A stretch of DNA of 64,000 nt. It comes from Methylobacterium hispanicum. GTDB taxonomy: Bacteria; Pseudomonadota; Alphaproteobacteria; Rhizobiales; Beijerinckiaceae. Both the position numbers and the translations under genes were made by a program. Position 1 is the first letter of the stretch. Every line of letters starts with the position of its first letter. Shown here piece by piece: positions 20,601 to 28,997 of this stretch. The DNA is taken from NCBI RefSeq assembly GCF_022179285.1, contig NZ_BPQO01000002.1:62001-126000 (forward strand), read 5' to 3'. A model generated the notes under the pieces. The model was not told the DNA's origin, searched no databases, and was given only the letters and a program-made list of their open reading frames with translations.

Positions 20601-23600
20601 GGCCCCGGCGGCTTGCATCCGCCGCGATCTGCCCGCACAGGGCGCCACGCTTCCCCAACCCCCGCTATGGCAAGACCGGGTGTACCGCCTCACCGACATC
20701 GCGATCTCGAACTGGTACCTCATCCGCCGCGAGCAGATCCGCGTGCGCGGCGCGACGGCGCTCGTCGGCCCCACGGGGGCCGGCAAGTCCACGATCTTCG
20801 ACGCGGTCGGCACGGTGCTGGCCGGCAACAACGCGAGCCGTCTCGCGCTTAACGCCTCGGCCTCGGGCCGAAGCGCGCGGACGGTGCGCGACTACTGCCT
20901 CGGCTGGATCAGCGACCCCGCCGAGGGTGGGCGCCCGACCCGCGAGGCCTGCGAGACCGTGCTGGTCCTCGTCTTCGAGAACGAGCACACGGGCCGCGTG
21001 GTCTCGGTCGGGCTGGCCCTCGCCGCGCGCGCGGGCGAGAGCCGCGAGACCGTGCTGTCGCGCTTCATCGCGACCGGGCACCGCTTCGAGATCGCCGACT
21101 ACGCTCGCCAGAACGGGGAGGGCAGCTACACCGCACCCTGGAGCGAGATCGCCGCGGACCTGCGCCGCCGCTCGGAGAGCTTCGAGGAGTTCCGCTCCTC
21201 GGGCGAGCGCTTCACCGCGGAGCTGCTGGCGACCCTGCGCGAGGGCGCGCCGGTGCCCGACCCGCGCCACTTCCTGCGCAGTTTCGCCAACGCGGTGGCG
21301 TTCAAGCCGATCTTCGACACCAGCGCCTTCGTGCGCGCCTTCGTGCTCGACGCCGAGCCCCTCGACGTGGCGCGCGTGCGCCAGTCCGTCGAGAACTGGC
21401 GGGCCCTCCTCGACACGATCGCCGAGCTCGAGCTGAAGCTCGGCCGCCTGCGCCGCCTGCTCGGGCGCTACGAGGCCTGGGGCGACGCGGTGCTGGCCGC
21501 GGTGATCCACGAGGCGCGCGCGGCCAGCATCGAGCTGCGCCGCCGCTGCGTCGATGTTCTGGCCATCCGCACGCGGCTCTCGGAGGGCGCCGACGCGCTG
21601 CGCATCGCCCGCGAGAGCGTCGCGTCGAGCCGCGGCTTCGTGCGCGACATCGACGCGGAGATCGCCGAGAAGAAGGCGCTCGTGGCGGCCCAGGCCGCGG
21701 AGGGCCGGCTCGCCGCATCGACGCTCGGCCTCTCGATGCTGGATCGCGACCGGCGCGACCTCACGCTGCGGGCCACCGACCTGGTCGGGCTCGTCCTGCA
21801 GATGGGCAAGCTCCAGCCCGTCGCCCCGCTGCTGCGCGCGGGCGCGCCGGACGCCGCCGCGCTCGCCGAGGCCTGCGCCCGCTCCGGCCTGCGCAAGGAG
21901 GCACCGCTGCCCGATCTCCTGCGCGCCGACGGGCCGCTGGCGAGCCTGGTCGAGCGCCTCGGTCGCCTCGGGCCCTTCGAGGAGGTCTTGGAGCGCGCCG
22001 CCGAGGATACGGGCCTGCGTGCCCGCGCCAAGGAGGCGGAGGCCGAGCGCACCGCCCCCGCGCCGGTCTCGGGATCGGCCGCGCGCCTCTCCTCCGACAC
22101 GGTGGCGTTCCGCAACGAGCTCGCCCGCCGCGGCATCGACGCCACGCCGATCTGCGAGCTCGCCGAGATCGTCGATCCGGTCTGGGGACAGGCGCTCGAA
22201 GGCCTGCTCGGCCGCGCCCGCGAGGCTCTGGTGGTCGAGCCGCATCTCGTCGACGACGCCTTCGCGGTGCTGCAGCAGAACCGCGACCGTTTCAGTCGCT
22301 GCATCCTCGTCAAGACCACCGACACCGCCCGCCAGCGGCCGCGCCGCTACGACGACGGGCCCATGGCGGTGATCGAGACGCAGGACCCGCATGCCGAGGC
22401 CTTTCTGGGCGTCCGGCTCGGCGGCTACGACCTCGCCAAGAACGATGCCGAACTCAAGCACTTGAGCCGCGCCGTGGCGCCCTCCGGCCGCACCACCGCG
22501 GGCATGGCCTACACGGTGACGCGCTCGGTCGACCTCCTGATGACCCGCGGCCAGCGGGGCCCGACCGCCGACAGCCGACGACAGCACGAGGCGGCGGTGG
22601 CGGAGGCGCGGCGCCTGCGCAACGAGGCGGTGGTCCTGCGCGAGGCCGCCCGCACGGCGGCCACGATCCGCGCCCGCATCGAGCGCGGGCTGGAAGACGT
22701 CTATACGCTCCGCGCCGAGGTCGATGGCCTGGAGGGGCGGCGCAGGACGCTCGCGACCGAGCGCGAGACCCTCTCGAAGCAGGATGCGGGCGGGATCGAG
22801 GCCGAGATCAAGGCGCTCAACGCCGAGCGCGTCGCCTACCTCCGCGAACTCTCCGAGGAGCTCGAGCCGAAGCTCGACCGCCTGCTCGCCGACGAGGCGG
22901 CGCTGAAGGCGCGCCAGGGCTCGGCTCGGGAGGCAGCGCGCGCGGCGCTCAGCGCCCGCCGCGGCGCGATCAGCCGACTCGGCACGGGCGACGCGATGCG
23001 GGTGCGCCTGCTGCGCGAGACCCCGCCGGATTTCTCGGGCGTCACGGCCGTACGCCGGGATCTCGCCGGTCTCGACGGCAAGGCGATGAGCGCGCGGGCA
23101 GCGACCGAGCGCACGCTCGCCCGCGAGTCGGCCGAGACCGCCCGCGCGCAGGGACGCGCGGCCGAGCGCGACCTCACCGAGTACTGCGCGCAGTGGCGCA
23201 TCGCGAACCCGCTCGGGTCCGGCGAGGCCCCAGCGAGCCTCGGCTACGACTTCGCCAAGCGGGAGCACGACGCGGTGGCCGGGCACGAGCTGCGCCGCTA
23301 CCGCGCCCAGGCCGAGCGGGCCGAGGGCGAGATGCGCCGCCTGATGACCGAGGACCTGTTGACGCGGCTGGCCGACAAGTTCGAGCGCGTCCAGGCCCGG
23401 CTCGACGCGCTGAACGAACGCCTCGCCTCGCGCAGCTTTACCGGCCAGACCTACGCCTTCGAGGCGGCGGTCGATCGGCGCTACGCGGCGGTGCACGCGC
23501 TGGCCACCGAGGTCGCGCGCTCGGCCGACGCCGCCCAGGCGCTCCTCGTCTCGGAGGAGGGCGGCGCGATGGCGGCGGCGCTGGAAGAGATCCAGGCGCT

Positions 23601-24108
23601 GATCGGCGGCGCCGAGGACGCGGCGCGGCTCGCCGACTACCGCAACTACTTCGTGTACGAGATCGGGATGAAGGGGCGGGACGGCTCGCGCACCACCATG
23701 TCGAGCCGGGCGCTGCGCGGCTCCGGCGGCGAGGCGCAGGCGCCCTTCTACGTGGCGATCGCGGCCTCGCTCGCCAGCGCCTACTACCCGGGGGACCGGC
23801 CGGGCGACGAGAATCCGGGGCTCGGCCTCTGCCTCCTCGACGAGGCCTTCTCGAAGCTCGACGTGCGCAACAGCCAGGCGCTGGTCGATCTCTACGGCGC
23901 CTGGGGCCTGCAGCTCCTGATCGCCGCCCCCGAGGACAAGCGCACGACGCTCACCGAGGTGATGGACACCATCGTGACCGTCTACAAGAGCCCGGACCTG
24001 AAGGCGGTGCGGATCGAATCGGAGCACCCCCTCGAGGCGGCCAAACGTGCGCTCGCCCAGATCAACCCGGAGCGGCAGGGAATCGAGGGCGATTCCGCCG
24101 AGGCATGA
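20590..24108 (+). CDS. JetC/MksB-like SMC ATPase
   Basis: 1172 residues, normal for the SMC subunit of MksBEF/Wadjet condensins. The N-terminal head has the family opening ISNWYLI and the Walker A motif GPTGAGKST (60-68). A long coiled coil fills the middle (rich in Arg, Glu and Ala from about 260 to 1000, with a hinge-like stretch near 500-650). The C-terminal head has the ABC signature RGSGGEAQ (1043-1049) and Walker B LCLLDEAF (1080-1087). The GTG at 20590 overlaps jetB; the GTG at 20680 would also begin at the family N-terminus. Chromosome organisation or plasmid restriction is the family role. Confidence 0.85.
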   Translation: MESEAPAACIRRDLPAQGATLPQPPLWQDRVYRLTDIAISNWYLIRREQIRVRGATALVGPTGAGKSTIFDAVGTVLAGNNASRLALNASASGRSARTVRDYCLGWISDPAEGGRPTREACETVLVLVFENEHTGRVVSVGLALAARAGESRETVLSRFIATGHRFEIADYARQNGEGSYTAPWSEIAADLRRRSESFEEFRSSGERFTAELLATLREGAPVPDPRHFLRSFANAVAFKPIFDTSAFVRAFVLDAEPLDVARVRQSVENWRALLDTIAELELKLGRLRRLLGRYEAWGDAVLAAVIHEARAASIELRRRCVDVLAIRTRLSEGADALRIARESVASSRGFVRDIDAEIAEKKALVAAQAAEGRLAASTLGLSMLDRDRRDLTLRATDLVGLVLQMGKLQPVAPLLRAGAPDAAALAEACARSGLRKEAPLPDLLRADGPLASLVERLGRLGPFEEVLERAAEDTGLRARAKEAEAERTAPAPVSGSAARLSSDTVAFRNELARRGIDATPICELAEIVDPVWGQALEGLLGRAREALVVEPHLVDDAFAVLQQNRDRFSRCILVKTTDTARQRPRRYDDGPMAVIETQDPHAEAFLGVRLGGYDLAKNDAELKHLSRAVAPSGRTTAGMAYTVTRSVDLLMTRGQRGPTADSRRQHEAAVAEARRLRNEAVVLREAARTAATIRARIERGLEDVYTLRAEVDGLEGRRRTLATERETLSKQDAGGIEAEIKALNAERVAYLRELSEELEPKLDRLLADEAALKARQGSAREAARAALSARRGAISRLGTGDAMRVRLLRETPPDFSGVTAVRRDLAGLDGKAMSARAATERTLARESAETARAQGRAAERDLTEYCAQWRIANPLGSGEAPASLGYDFAKREHDAVAGHELRRYRAQAERAEGEMRRLMTEDLLTRLADKFERVQARLDALNERLASRSFTGQTYAFEAAVDRRYAAVHALATEVARSADAAQALLVSEEGGAMAAALEEIQALIGGAEDAARLADYRNYFVYEIGMKGRDGSRTTMSSRALRGSGGEAQAPFYVAIAASLASAYYPGDRPGDENPGLGLCLLDEAFSKLDVRNSQALVDLYGAWGLQLLIAAPEDKRTTLTEVMDTIVTVYKSPDLKAVRIESEHPLEAAKRALAQINPERQGIEGDSAEA

Positions 24109-24141
24109 GGACGCCGGGGCGGCGCCGGATACCGGAAAGGG

Positions 24142-24192
24142 GGCGCCGCCGACACGAAAGCGATCGGGAGGAAAGATTCGGTCGGCGGCGCC
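24142..24192. terminator. Strong hairpin after the jetBC genes
   Basis: Perfect 12-bp arms, GGCGCCGCCGAC (24142-24153) and GTCGGCGGCGCC (24181-24192), enclose a 27-base purine-rich loop. It lies between convergent genes, 33 bases after jetC. On the minus strand it is followed by CCCTTTCC. Its large loop is unusual for a terminator. Confidence 0.45.
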
Positions 24193-24275
24193 GGCCGGAC
24201 GAGAGGGGGGATAACTCGCCCGACTGGCCCCCAGTTTAGGTGCATCGCAACCGGCCGCATTCACATACGGCAAGG

Positions 24276-24294
24276 CTCGGTTGAAAAAACCGAG
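24276..24294 (-). terminator. Candidate terminator of the binding-protein gene
   Basis: A 7-bp stem, CTCGGTT with AACCGAG, and a GAAAA loop lie 24 bases past the stop of the gene at 24319, in its direction of transcription. The stem is short and lacks a following T-run. Confidence 0.35.
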
Positions 24295-24318
24295 TTCTGC
24301 ACAACTTCGAGATGGCGA

Positions 24319-25557
24319 TCAGGGCGTGCGCGCGGCGGTCAGCGGGCAGCCGCTCTCCTCGGGCTTCGCGTAGGCCTCGGCTCCCGGGATCGTCGCGAGC
24401 AGCCGGTAGAGGTCCCACTCGCTCTTCGACTCGGCCGGCTTCTTCACCTCGAACAGGTACATGTCGTGCACCATGCGGCCGTTCGGCAGCACCGTGCCGC
24501 CCTTGGCGAACACGTCGTCGACCGGCATGGCGTGCAGCTTCGCGTTGACCGCCTCTGTCTCGTCGGTGCCCGCCGCCTTCACGGCCTTGAGATATTGCAG
24601 GACCGCCGAGTAGGTCCCGGTGTGGATCATGTTGGGCATCTTGCCGGTGCGCTTCATGAAGCGCTGGCCGAAGGCGCGGGTCTCGTCGTTGAGGTCCCAG
24701 TACCAGCCCTCGGTCAGCGTCAGGCCCTGCGCGACCTGCAGGCCGAGGCCGTGCACCTCGGCGAGGGTGAAGAGCAGCGCCGCGAGGCGCTGCCCCCCTT
24801 GCGTGATGCCGTACTCCGCCGCCTGCTTGATGGCGTTGGAGGTGTCGAGCCCGGCATTGGCCAGACCGATCACCTTGGCGCCCGACCCCTGAGCCTGGAG
24901 CAGGAACGAGGAGTAGTCCTGCGCCGCCAGCGGATGGCGCACGGAGCCGACGACCTTGCCCCCCTTCGAGGTGACGTAGCGGGTGATCTCGGCCTCCAGC
25001 GAGTGGCCGAAGGCGTAGTCGGCGGTGAGCATGAACCAGGTGTTGCCGCCCTGCTGCACCAGGGCGCCGCCGGTGCCGACCGCGAGCGCGCGGGTGTCGT
25101 AGGCCCAGTGGTAGCCGTAGGGCGAGCACTGCTTGCCGGTGAGGTCGCTGGTTGCGGCCCCCGTCGTGATGGTGATCCGCTTCTTCTCCTTCGAGAGGCC
25201 CTGGACGGCGAGCGCCACCGAGGAGGTGGTCAGCTCCATGATGGCATCGACCTTGTCCCGGTCGTACCATTGCCGCGCGATGCCGGAGGCGATGTCCGGC
25301 TTGTTCTGATGGTCGGCCGAGACCAACTCGATCGGCGCGCCGTTCACGGAGCCGCCGAAATCCTCGACCGCCATGCGGGCCGCCTCGATCGAGGAGCGGC
25401 CGCCGAACTCGGCGTAGACGCCGGACTGGTCGTTGAGGATGCCGATGCGCACGGCCCCGTCCGAGATCGCCTGCGCGGCGGCCGGCCCCGCGACGAGCGG
25501 TGCGGCGATGAGTGCGGCGGCCAGCGCCCGGCCGTAACCCGGCCGTGGGATTGTCAT
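24319..25557 (-). CDS. ABC transporter substrate-binding protein (branched-chain amino acid type)
   Basis: 412 residues with a signal peptide (about 1-29, cleaved near AAAQA). The mature protein begins with VRIGILNDQSGVYAEFGG and has VNGAPIELVSADHQNKPDIA, both typical of periplasmic type I binding proteins of the LivK/AmiC/UrtA group. The ATG at 25555-25557 follows a strong GGAGGA site. No permease or ATPase gene is adjacent, so it must work with a transporter encoded elsewhere or as a sensor. The ligand is not predictable. Confidence 0.88.
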   Translation of the reverse strand: MTIPRPGYGRALAAALIAAPLVAGPAAAQAISDGAVRIGILNDQSGVYAEFGGRSSIEAARMAVEDFGGSVNGAPIELVSADHQNKPDIASGIARQWYDRDKVDAIMELTTSSVALAVQGLSKEKKRITITTGAATSDLTGKQCSPYGYHWAYDTRALAVGTGGALVQQGGNTWFMLTADYAFGHSLEAEITRYVTSKGGKVVGSVRHPLAAQDYSSFLLQAQGSGAKVIGLANAGLDTSNAIKQAAEYGITQGGQRLAALLFTLAEVHGLGLQVAQGLTLTEGWYWDLNDETRAFGQRFMKRTGKMPNMIHTGTYSAVLQYLKAVKAAGTDETEAVNAKLHAMPVDDVFAKGGTVLPNGRMVHDMYLFEVKKPAESKSEWDLYRLLATIPGAEAYAKPEESGCPLTAARTP

Positions 25558-25866
25558 GCGTTCCTCCGATGGGTCGTCTTCTCTGGGACGGCCTCGCCGC
25601 GCGAAACGTCGCGAATCGGACCGTCGCAACAGCCTAGGCCGCCATCGGGGCACTGCGCCAGCGGGGCCAGCGACAACAACGGCCGGTTGAAGGCTGCGCC
25701 GACGGATTTCGGGACGGCGCCGCGAATCGGGTGGAGGCGTCGCTTAACCACGGCGGTTAATCTTGCGTTTCGCCCTCCGATCCATGAAAAGCCCGGTGCT
25801 CCGGAAGCTGCGCCGTGCGGCGTCGGCGCGTGATGCCATCGCCCCGGGTCGAGGAAAGACGATCCC

Positions 25867-26520
25867 ATGCTCGATTACGCGCAGGCGCGACGCCTGATGG
25901 TCGACTGCCAGCTGCGGACGTTCGACGTGAACGACAACGCGGTGCTGGACGCCTTCGATTCGGTCCCGCGGGAGCGCTTCGTGCCGCAGGGTCGCGAGGG
26001 CTTCGCCTATATCGACCAGACGCTTCGCTTCGGCGGGACGGGGCCCGACGCGCGCTGCCTGCCGGCCCCGATGGTGCTCGCCAGGATGATCCAGGCGCTC
26101 GCCCTCAAGCCCGGAGCACGGGCGCTCGACGTCGCCGGCGCCTACGGCTACGCGGCCGCGATCATGGCCCGCCTCGGGGTCTCGGCGACGGTGCTGGAGC
26201 CGGCGTCCGATCTCGCCGCCGGGGCGCGCGAGCGGCTCGCGGGCGAGGCCGAGGTGGTGGAGGGGCCGCTGGAGGCGGGCGTTCCCGCGCGTGCCCCGTA
26301 CGACGCCGTACTGGTCAACGGCCGCGTCGAGGTACGGCCGCAGACCCTGCTGGACCAGCTCGCCGACGGCGGCCGTCTCGTCTGCGTGTTCGGGCCCGAA
26401 CGCGCCGCCAAGGCGACGCTGTTCGTCCGGGCGGGGGACGCGTTCGGCTCGCGGCCGATCTTCGATGCGAGCCTCCCGGCACTCGTGGCCTTCGCCGAAG
26501 AGGCTGGCTTCGCCTTCTGA
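25867..26520 (+). CDS. Protein-L-isoaspartate O-methyltransferase-like protein
   Basis: 217 residues. The N-terminus MLDYAQARRLMVDCQLRTFD and SVPRERFVP belong to the PCMT superfamily branch found next to tolC in alphaproteobacteria. The SAM-binding loop reads ALDVAGAYGYAAAIMARLG (about 92-110), where classical PCMT has a GxGSGY motif. The altered loop suggests the protein may be a divergent member with another function. tolC follows after a 199-base gap on the same strand. Confidence 0.82.
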   Translation: MLDYAQARRLMVDCQLRTFDVNDNAVLDAFDSVPRERFVPQGREGFAYIDQTLRFGGTGPDARCLPAPMVLARMIQALALKPGARALDVAGAYGYAAAIMARLGVSATVLEPASDLAAGARERLAGEAEVVEGPLEAGVPARAPYDAVLVNGRVEVRPQTLLDQLADGGRLVCVFGPERAAKATLFVRAGDAFGSRPIFDASLPALVAFAEEAGFAF

Positions 26521-26719
26521 CTAGGCAGGCGGACTGTCGCCTTTATACGCCACCCGGACAAGATTCAGGTGTGTGGCGTCGGACAGTCTGGGCCTCGTGG
26601 CCAAGCATCGATTAAGGTCAAGCCAGGGCGGGCTTGATCGGGTGTGCGCAGAGTACCGCGCAGCCGTCGCGTGTTGGCGGACATCCGAGACAATCGAGAA
26701 ACCGCAAGGGCTGTTCGAC

Positions 26720-28153
26720 GTGAGAAGACGTACACCTGAGACGCGTGCCGCGTTCCGGCTGGCCGGCCTCGCCGTCACCGCCGGCTTGTCGGTGGGAGTG
26801 GTCGGCATCGGGGCCGCTTCGGCGGAAACGCTGGAGAGCGCGCTCGCCAGGGCCTACGCGGGCAACCCGCAGTTGAACGCCAGCCGGGCGCTCACACGGG
26901 TGCGCGACGAGGACGTCGCCATCGCCCAGTCGGGCTACCGGCCGACGGTCGGCGTCAACGTCCAGGCCGGCGTCACGCAGACGGAGGGCAACACGCTCTC
27001 GACGCAGGCCGTCACGGGTGGGCGCGGCGGCCAGAACATCGCGATCCTGACCAAGCCCGCCTCCGCCGGCATCACCATCAACCAGAACCTGTTCAACGGG
27101 TTCCAGACCGACAACAACACCCGGCGCGCCGAGTCCGGCGTCTACAGCCAGCGCGAGACCCTGCGCTTCACCGAGTTGAGCACCCTGTACAGCGCCGTCC
27201 AGGCCTACATGAACGTGCTCTCGGACACCGCCACACTGGAGCTGCGCCGCAACAACGTCGAGGTTCTCGAGGAACAGCTCCGCCAGACCCGCGACCGCTT
27301 CAACGTCGGCGAGGTCACCCGCACCGACGTCGCCCAGGCGGAGGCCCGCCTCGCGGGCGCCCGCGCCGAGGTGAGCGCGGCCGAGTCGCAGCTGCGCACC
27401 AGCATCGGCATCTACCGGCAGGTGATCGGCGTCGAGCCGCGCCAGCTCGCGCCGGGCCGCCCGCTCGACCGCTACGTGCCGGCGAGCCTCGACGCGGCCA
27501 TCGCGGTCGGGCTCAAGGAGCATCCGCAGATCCTCTCGGCACTCCACGCCGTCGACGCCTCCGAGGCGCAGGTGAAGGTGCTGGAGGGCGCGCTCGCGCC
27601 CCAGCTCAGCGTTCAGGGCTCGGTGCAGCAATTCTACGACCAGCAGATTCCGAACACCCAGGGCGTGGCCGCCTCGATCCTCGGCCGCCTGACCATCCCG
27701 ATCTATCAGGGCGGCCAGGAATACGCCCAGATCCGGCAGGCCAAGGAGACGGTCGGCCAGACCCGCATCCAGGCCGAGTTCGTGCGCGACCAGATCCGCG
27801 CGCAGATCGTCAGCTTCTGGGGCAACCTCGAGGCGGCCAAGGCCCGCGTCATCGCCTCGCAGGCTCAGGTCCAGGCCAACGAGGTGGCGCTGAACGGCGT
27901 GCGCGAGGAGGCTCGCGTCGGCCAGCGCACCACCCTCGACGTGCTGAACGCCCAGCAGGAACTGCTCAACGCCCGCGTGAACCTCATCGTGGCGCAGCGA
28001 GACCGCGTGATCTTCTCCTACGGCGTGGTCCAGGCGATCGGCCGGCTGACCGCGCGCTACACCGCGGTGCCGGTGGCGCTCTACAGCCCCAAGACGCACT
28101 TCGATCAGGTGAAGGATCTCTGGTACGGGGTCGGCACGCCGGACGGCCGATAG
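26720..28153 (+). CDS. tolC: TolC-family outer membrane efflux protein
   Basis: 477 residues. The frame is open upstream, but the GTG at 26720 with AAGGG nine bases before it gives a good signal peptide (cleavage near AASA/ETL). The TolC pattern is clear: ETLESALARAYAGNPQLNASRA at the mature N-terminus, two repeats of long alpha-hairpins (VTRTDVAQAEARLAGARAE and RTTLDVLNAQQELLNARVN), and YDQQIPNTQGVAASILGRLTIPI. It forms the outer-membrane channel of type I secretion and RND efflux. No inner-membrane partner is encoded nearby. Confidence 0.93.
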   Translation: MRRRTPETRAAFRLAGLAVTAGLSVGVVGIGAASAETLESALARAYAGNPQLNASRALTRVRDEDVAIAQSGYRPTVGVNVQAGVTQTEGNTLSTQAVTGGRGGQNIAILTKPASAGITINQNLFNGFQTDNNTRRAESGVYSQRETLRFTELSTLYSAVQAYMNVLSDTATLELRRNNVEVLEEQLRQTRDRFNVGEVTRTDVAQAEARLAGARAEVSAAESQLRTSIGIYRQVIGVEPRQLAPGRPLDRYVPASLDAAIAVGLKEHPQILSALHAVDASEAQVKVLEGALAPQLSVQGSVQQFYDQQIPNTQGVAASILGRLTIPIYQGGQEYAQIRQAKETVGQTRIQAEFVRDQIRAQIVSFWGNLEAAKARVIASQAQVQANEVALNGVREEARVGQRTTLDVLNAQQELLNARVNLIVAQRDRVIFSYGVVQAIGRLTARYTAVPVALYSPKTHFDQVKDLWYGVGTPDGR

Positions 28154-28163
28154 ACCCGCGGGG

Positions 28164-28205
28164 ACAAGCGCGTTTTCCGCTGGACTGTGCTCCGGACGCG
28201 CTTGT
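28164..28205 (+). terminator. Hairpin after tolC
   Basis: ACAAGCGCGT (28164-28173) pairs perfectly with ACGCGCTTGT (28196-28205) around a 22-base loop that can form a small inner stem. It lies 11 bases after the tolC stop. There is no T-run, so it may be a terminator or an intergenic repeat element. Confidence 0.4.
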
Positions 28206-28280
28206 TCGGTTAGCGAAGCGTGAAATACTGGCGCCGGCCGATACCGATCGGCGTCAGATCACCTCCCGAGCGCCGTCCGG

Positions 28281-28901
28281 ATGAGTGCAGCGAGCCCCAA
28301 GATTCAGGACAAGACGGCGGAGAAGGCGCACGAGCCTTCGATGGAGGAGATCCTCGCCTCGATCCGGCGGATCATCGCCGACGATCAGGCGGCCAAGCCC
28401 GCCGAGCCGGCCCCGAAACCCACCGTGGTGCCCGAGCCCGACGACGTGCTCGACCTCGCCGAGTTCGCCGAGCCCGCGCCCAAGCCCGAACCGGCGTCAA
28501 AGCCCGCACCGGCCTCCAAGCCCGCGCCGCTCGATCCCGACCCGCTCGATTTCGGCGTCGAAGAACTCGATTTCGACGCGATCAGCGTCGAGCCGGATCC
28601 CGAGCCTGAGCCGCCCGCGGCTCCCCCGCCGCCTGCGCCGCCCCAGGCCCGCGCCCCCGAGCCGGTCTTCGCCGAGCCGGCGCCGGCCGAGCCCCTGATC
28701 TCGGCCGCGACCGATGCCAGCGTGAACAGCGCCTTCAACGCGCTCGCCCACACGGTGCTGTCGCGCAACGCCCGGACGCTGGACGACCTCGTCGCCGAGA
28801 TGCTGCGGCCGATGCTGAAGGCGTGGCTCGACGACAACCTGCCGGTGATGGTCGAGCGGCTGGTCCGCGCCGAGATCGAGCGGGTCTCCCGCGGGCGCTG
28901 A
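28281..28901 (+). CDS. popZ: Polar organizing protein PopZ (DUF2497)
   Basis: 206 residues with the PopZ layout: an N-terminal helix EPSMEEILASIRRIIADDQ (about 18-36), a long acidic proline-rich linker (about 40-145), and a C-terminal oligomerisation region with ALAHTVLSRNARTLDDLV and MLRPMLKAWLDDNLPVMVERLVR. PopZ forms a polar matrix that anchors the chromosome origin and cell-cycle kinases. The position just before valS is the same as in Caulobacter. The low-complexity linker is normal for the family. Confidence 0.92.
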   Translation: MSAASPKIQDKTAEKAHEPSMEEILASIRRIIADDQAAKPAEPAPKPTVVPEPDDVLDLAEFAEPAPKPEPASKPAPASKPAPLDPDPLDFGVEELDFDAISVEPDPEPEPPAAPPPPAPPQARAPEPVFAEPAPAEPLISAATDASVNSAFNALAHTVLSRNARTLDDLVAEMLRPMLKAWLDDNLPVMVERLVRAEIERVSRGR

Positions 28902-28997
28902 TCCCGCGCGAGATGGGCGTGCCGTGTTGACGGGACGCCCGCGACGGGTTGAAAGCGGGCAGCTTCCAGACACGCCCGCGATCGGCCCGTACACCCC

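Noticed and set aside
19956..24108. A complete Wadjet plasmid-defence system
   Set aside because: Only the JetB- and JetC-type genes are present. The flanking genes are an LRR kinase and an ABC binding protein, so a full system cannot be claimed.
20665..24273. Long open frame of about 1200 codons on the minus strand opposite jetC
   Set aside because: The translation is His/Arg/Gly-rich without motifs. It is the GC-driven mirror of the SMC gene, which has intact ATPase motifs.
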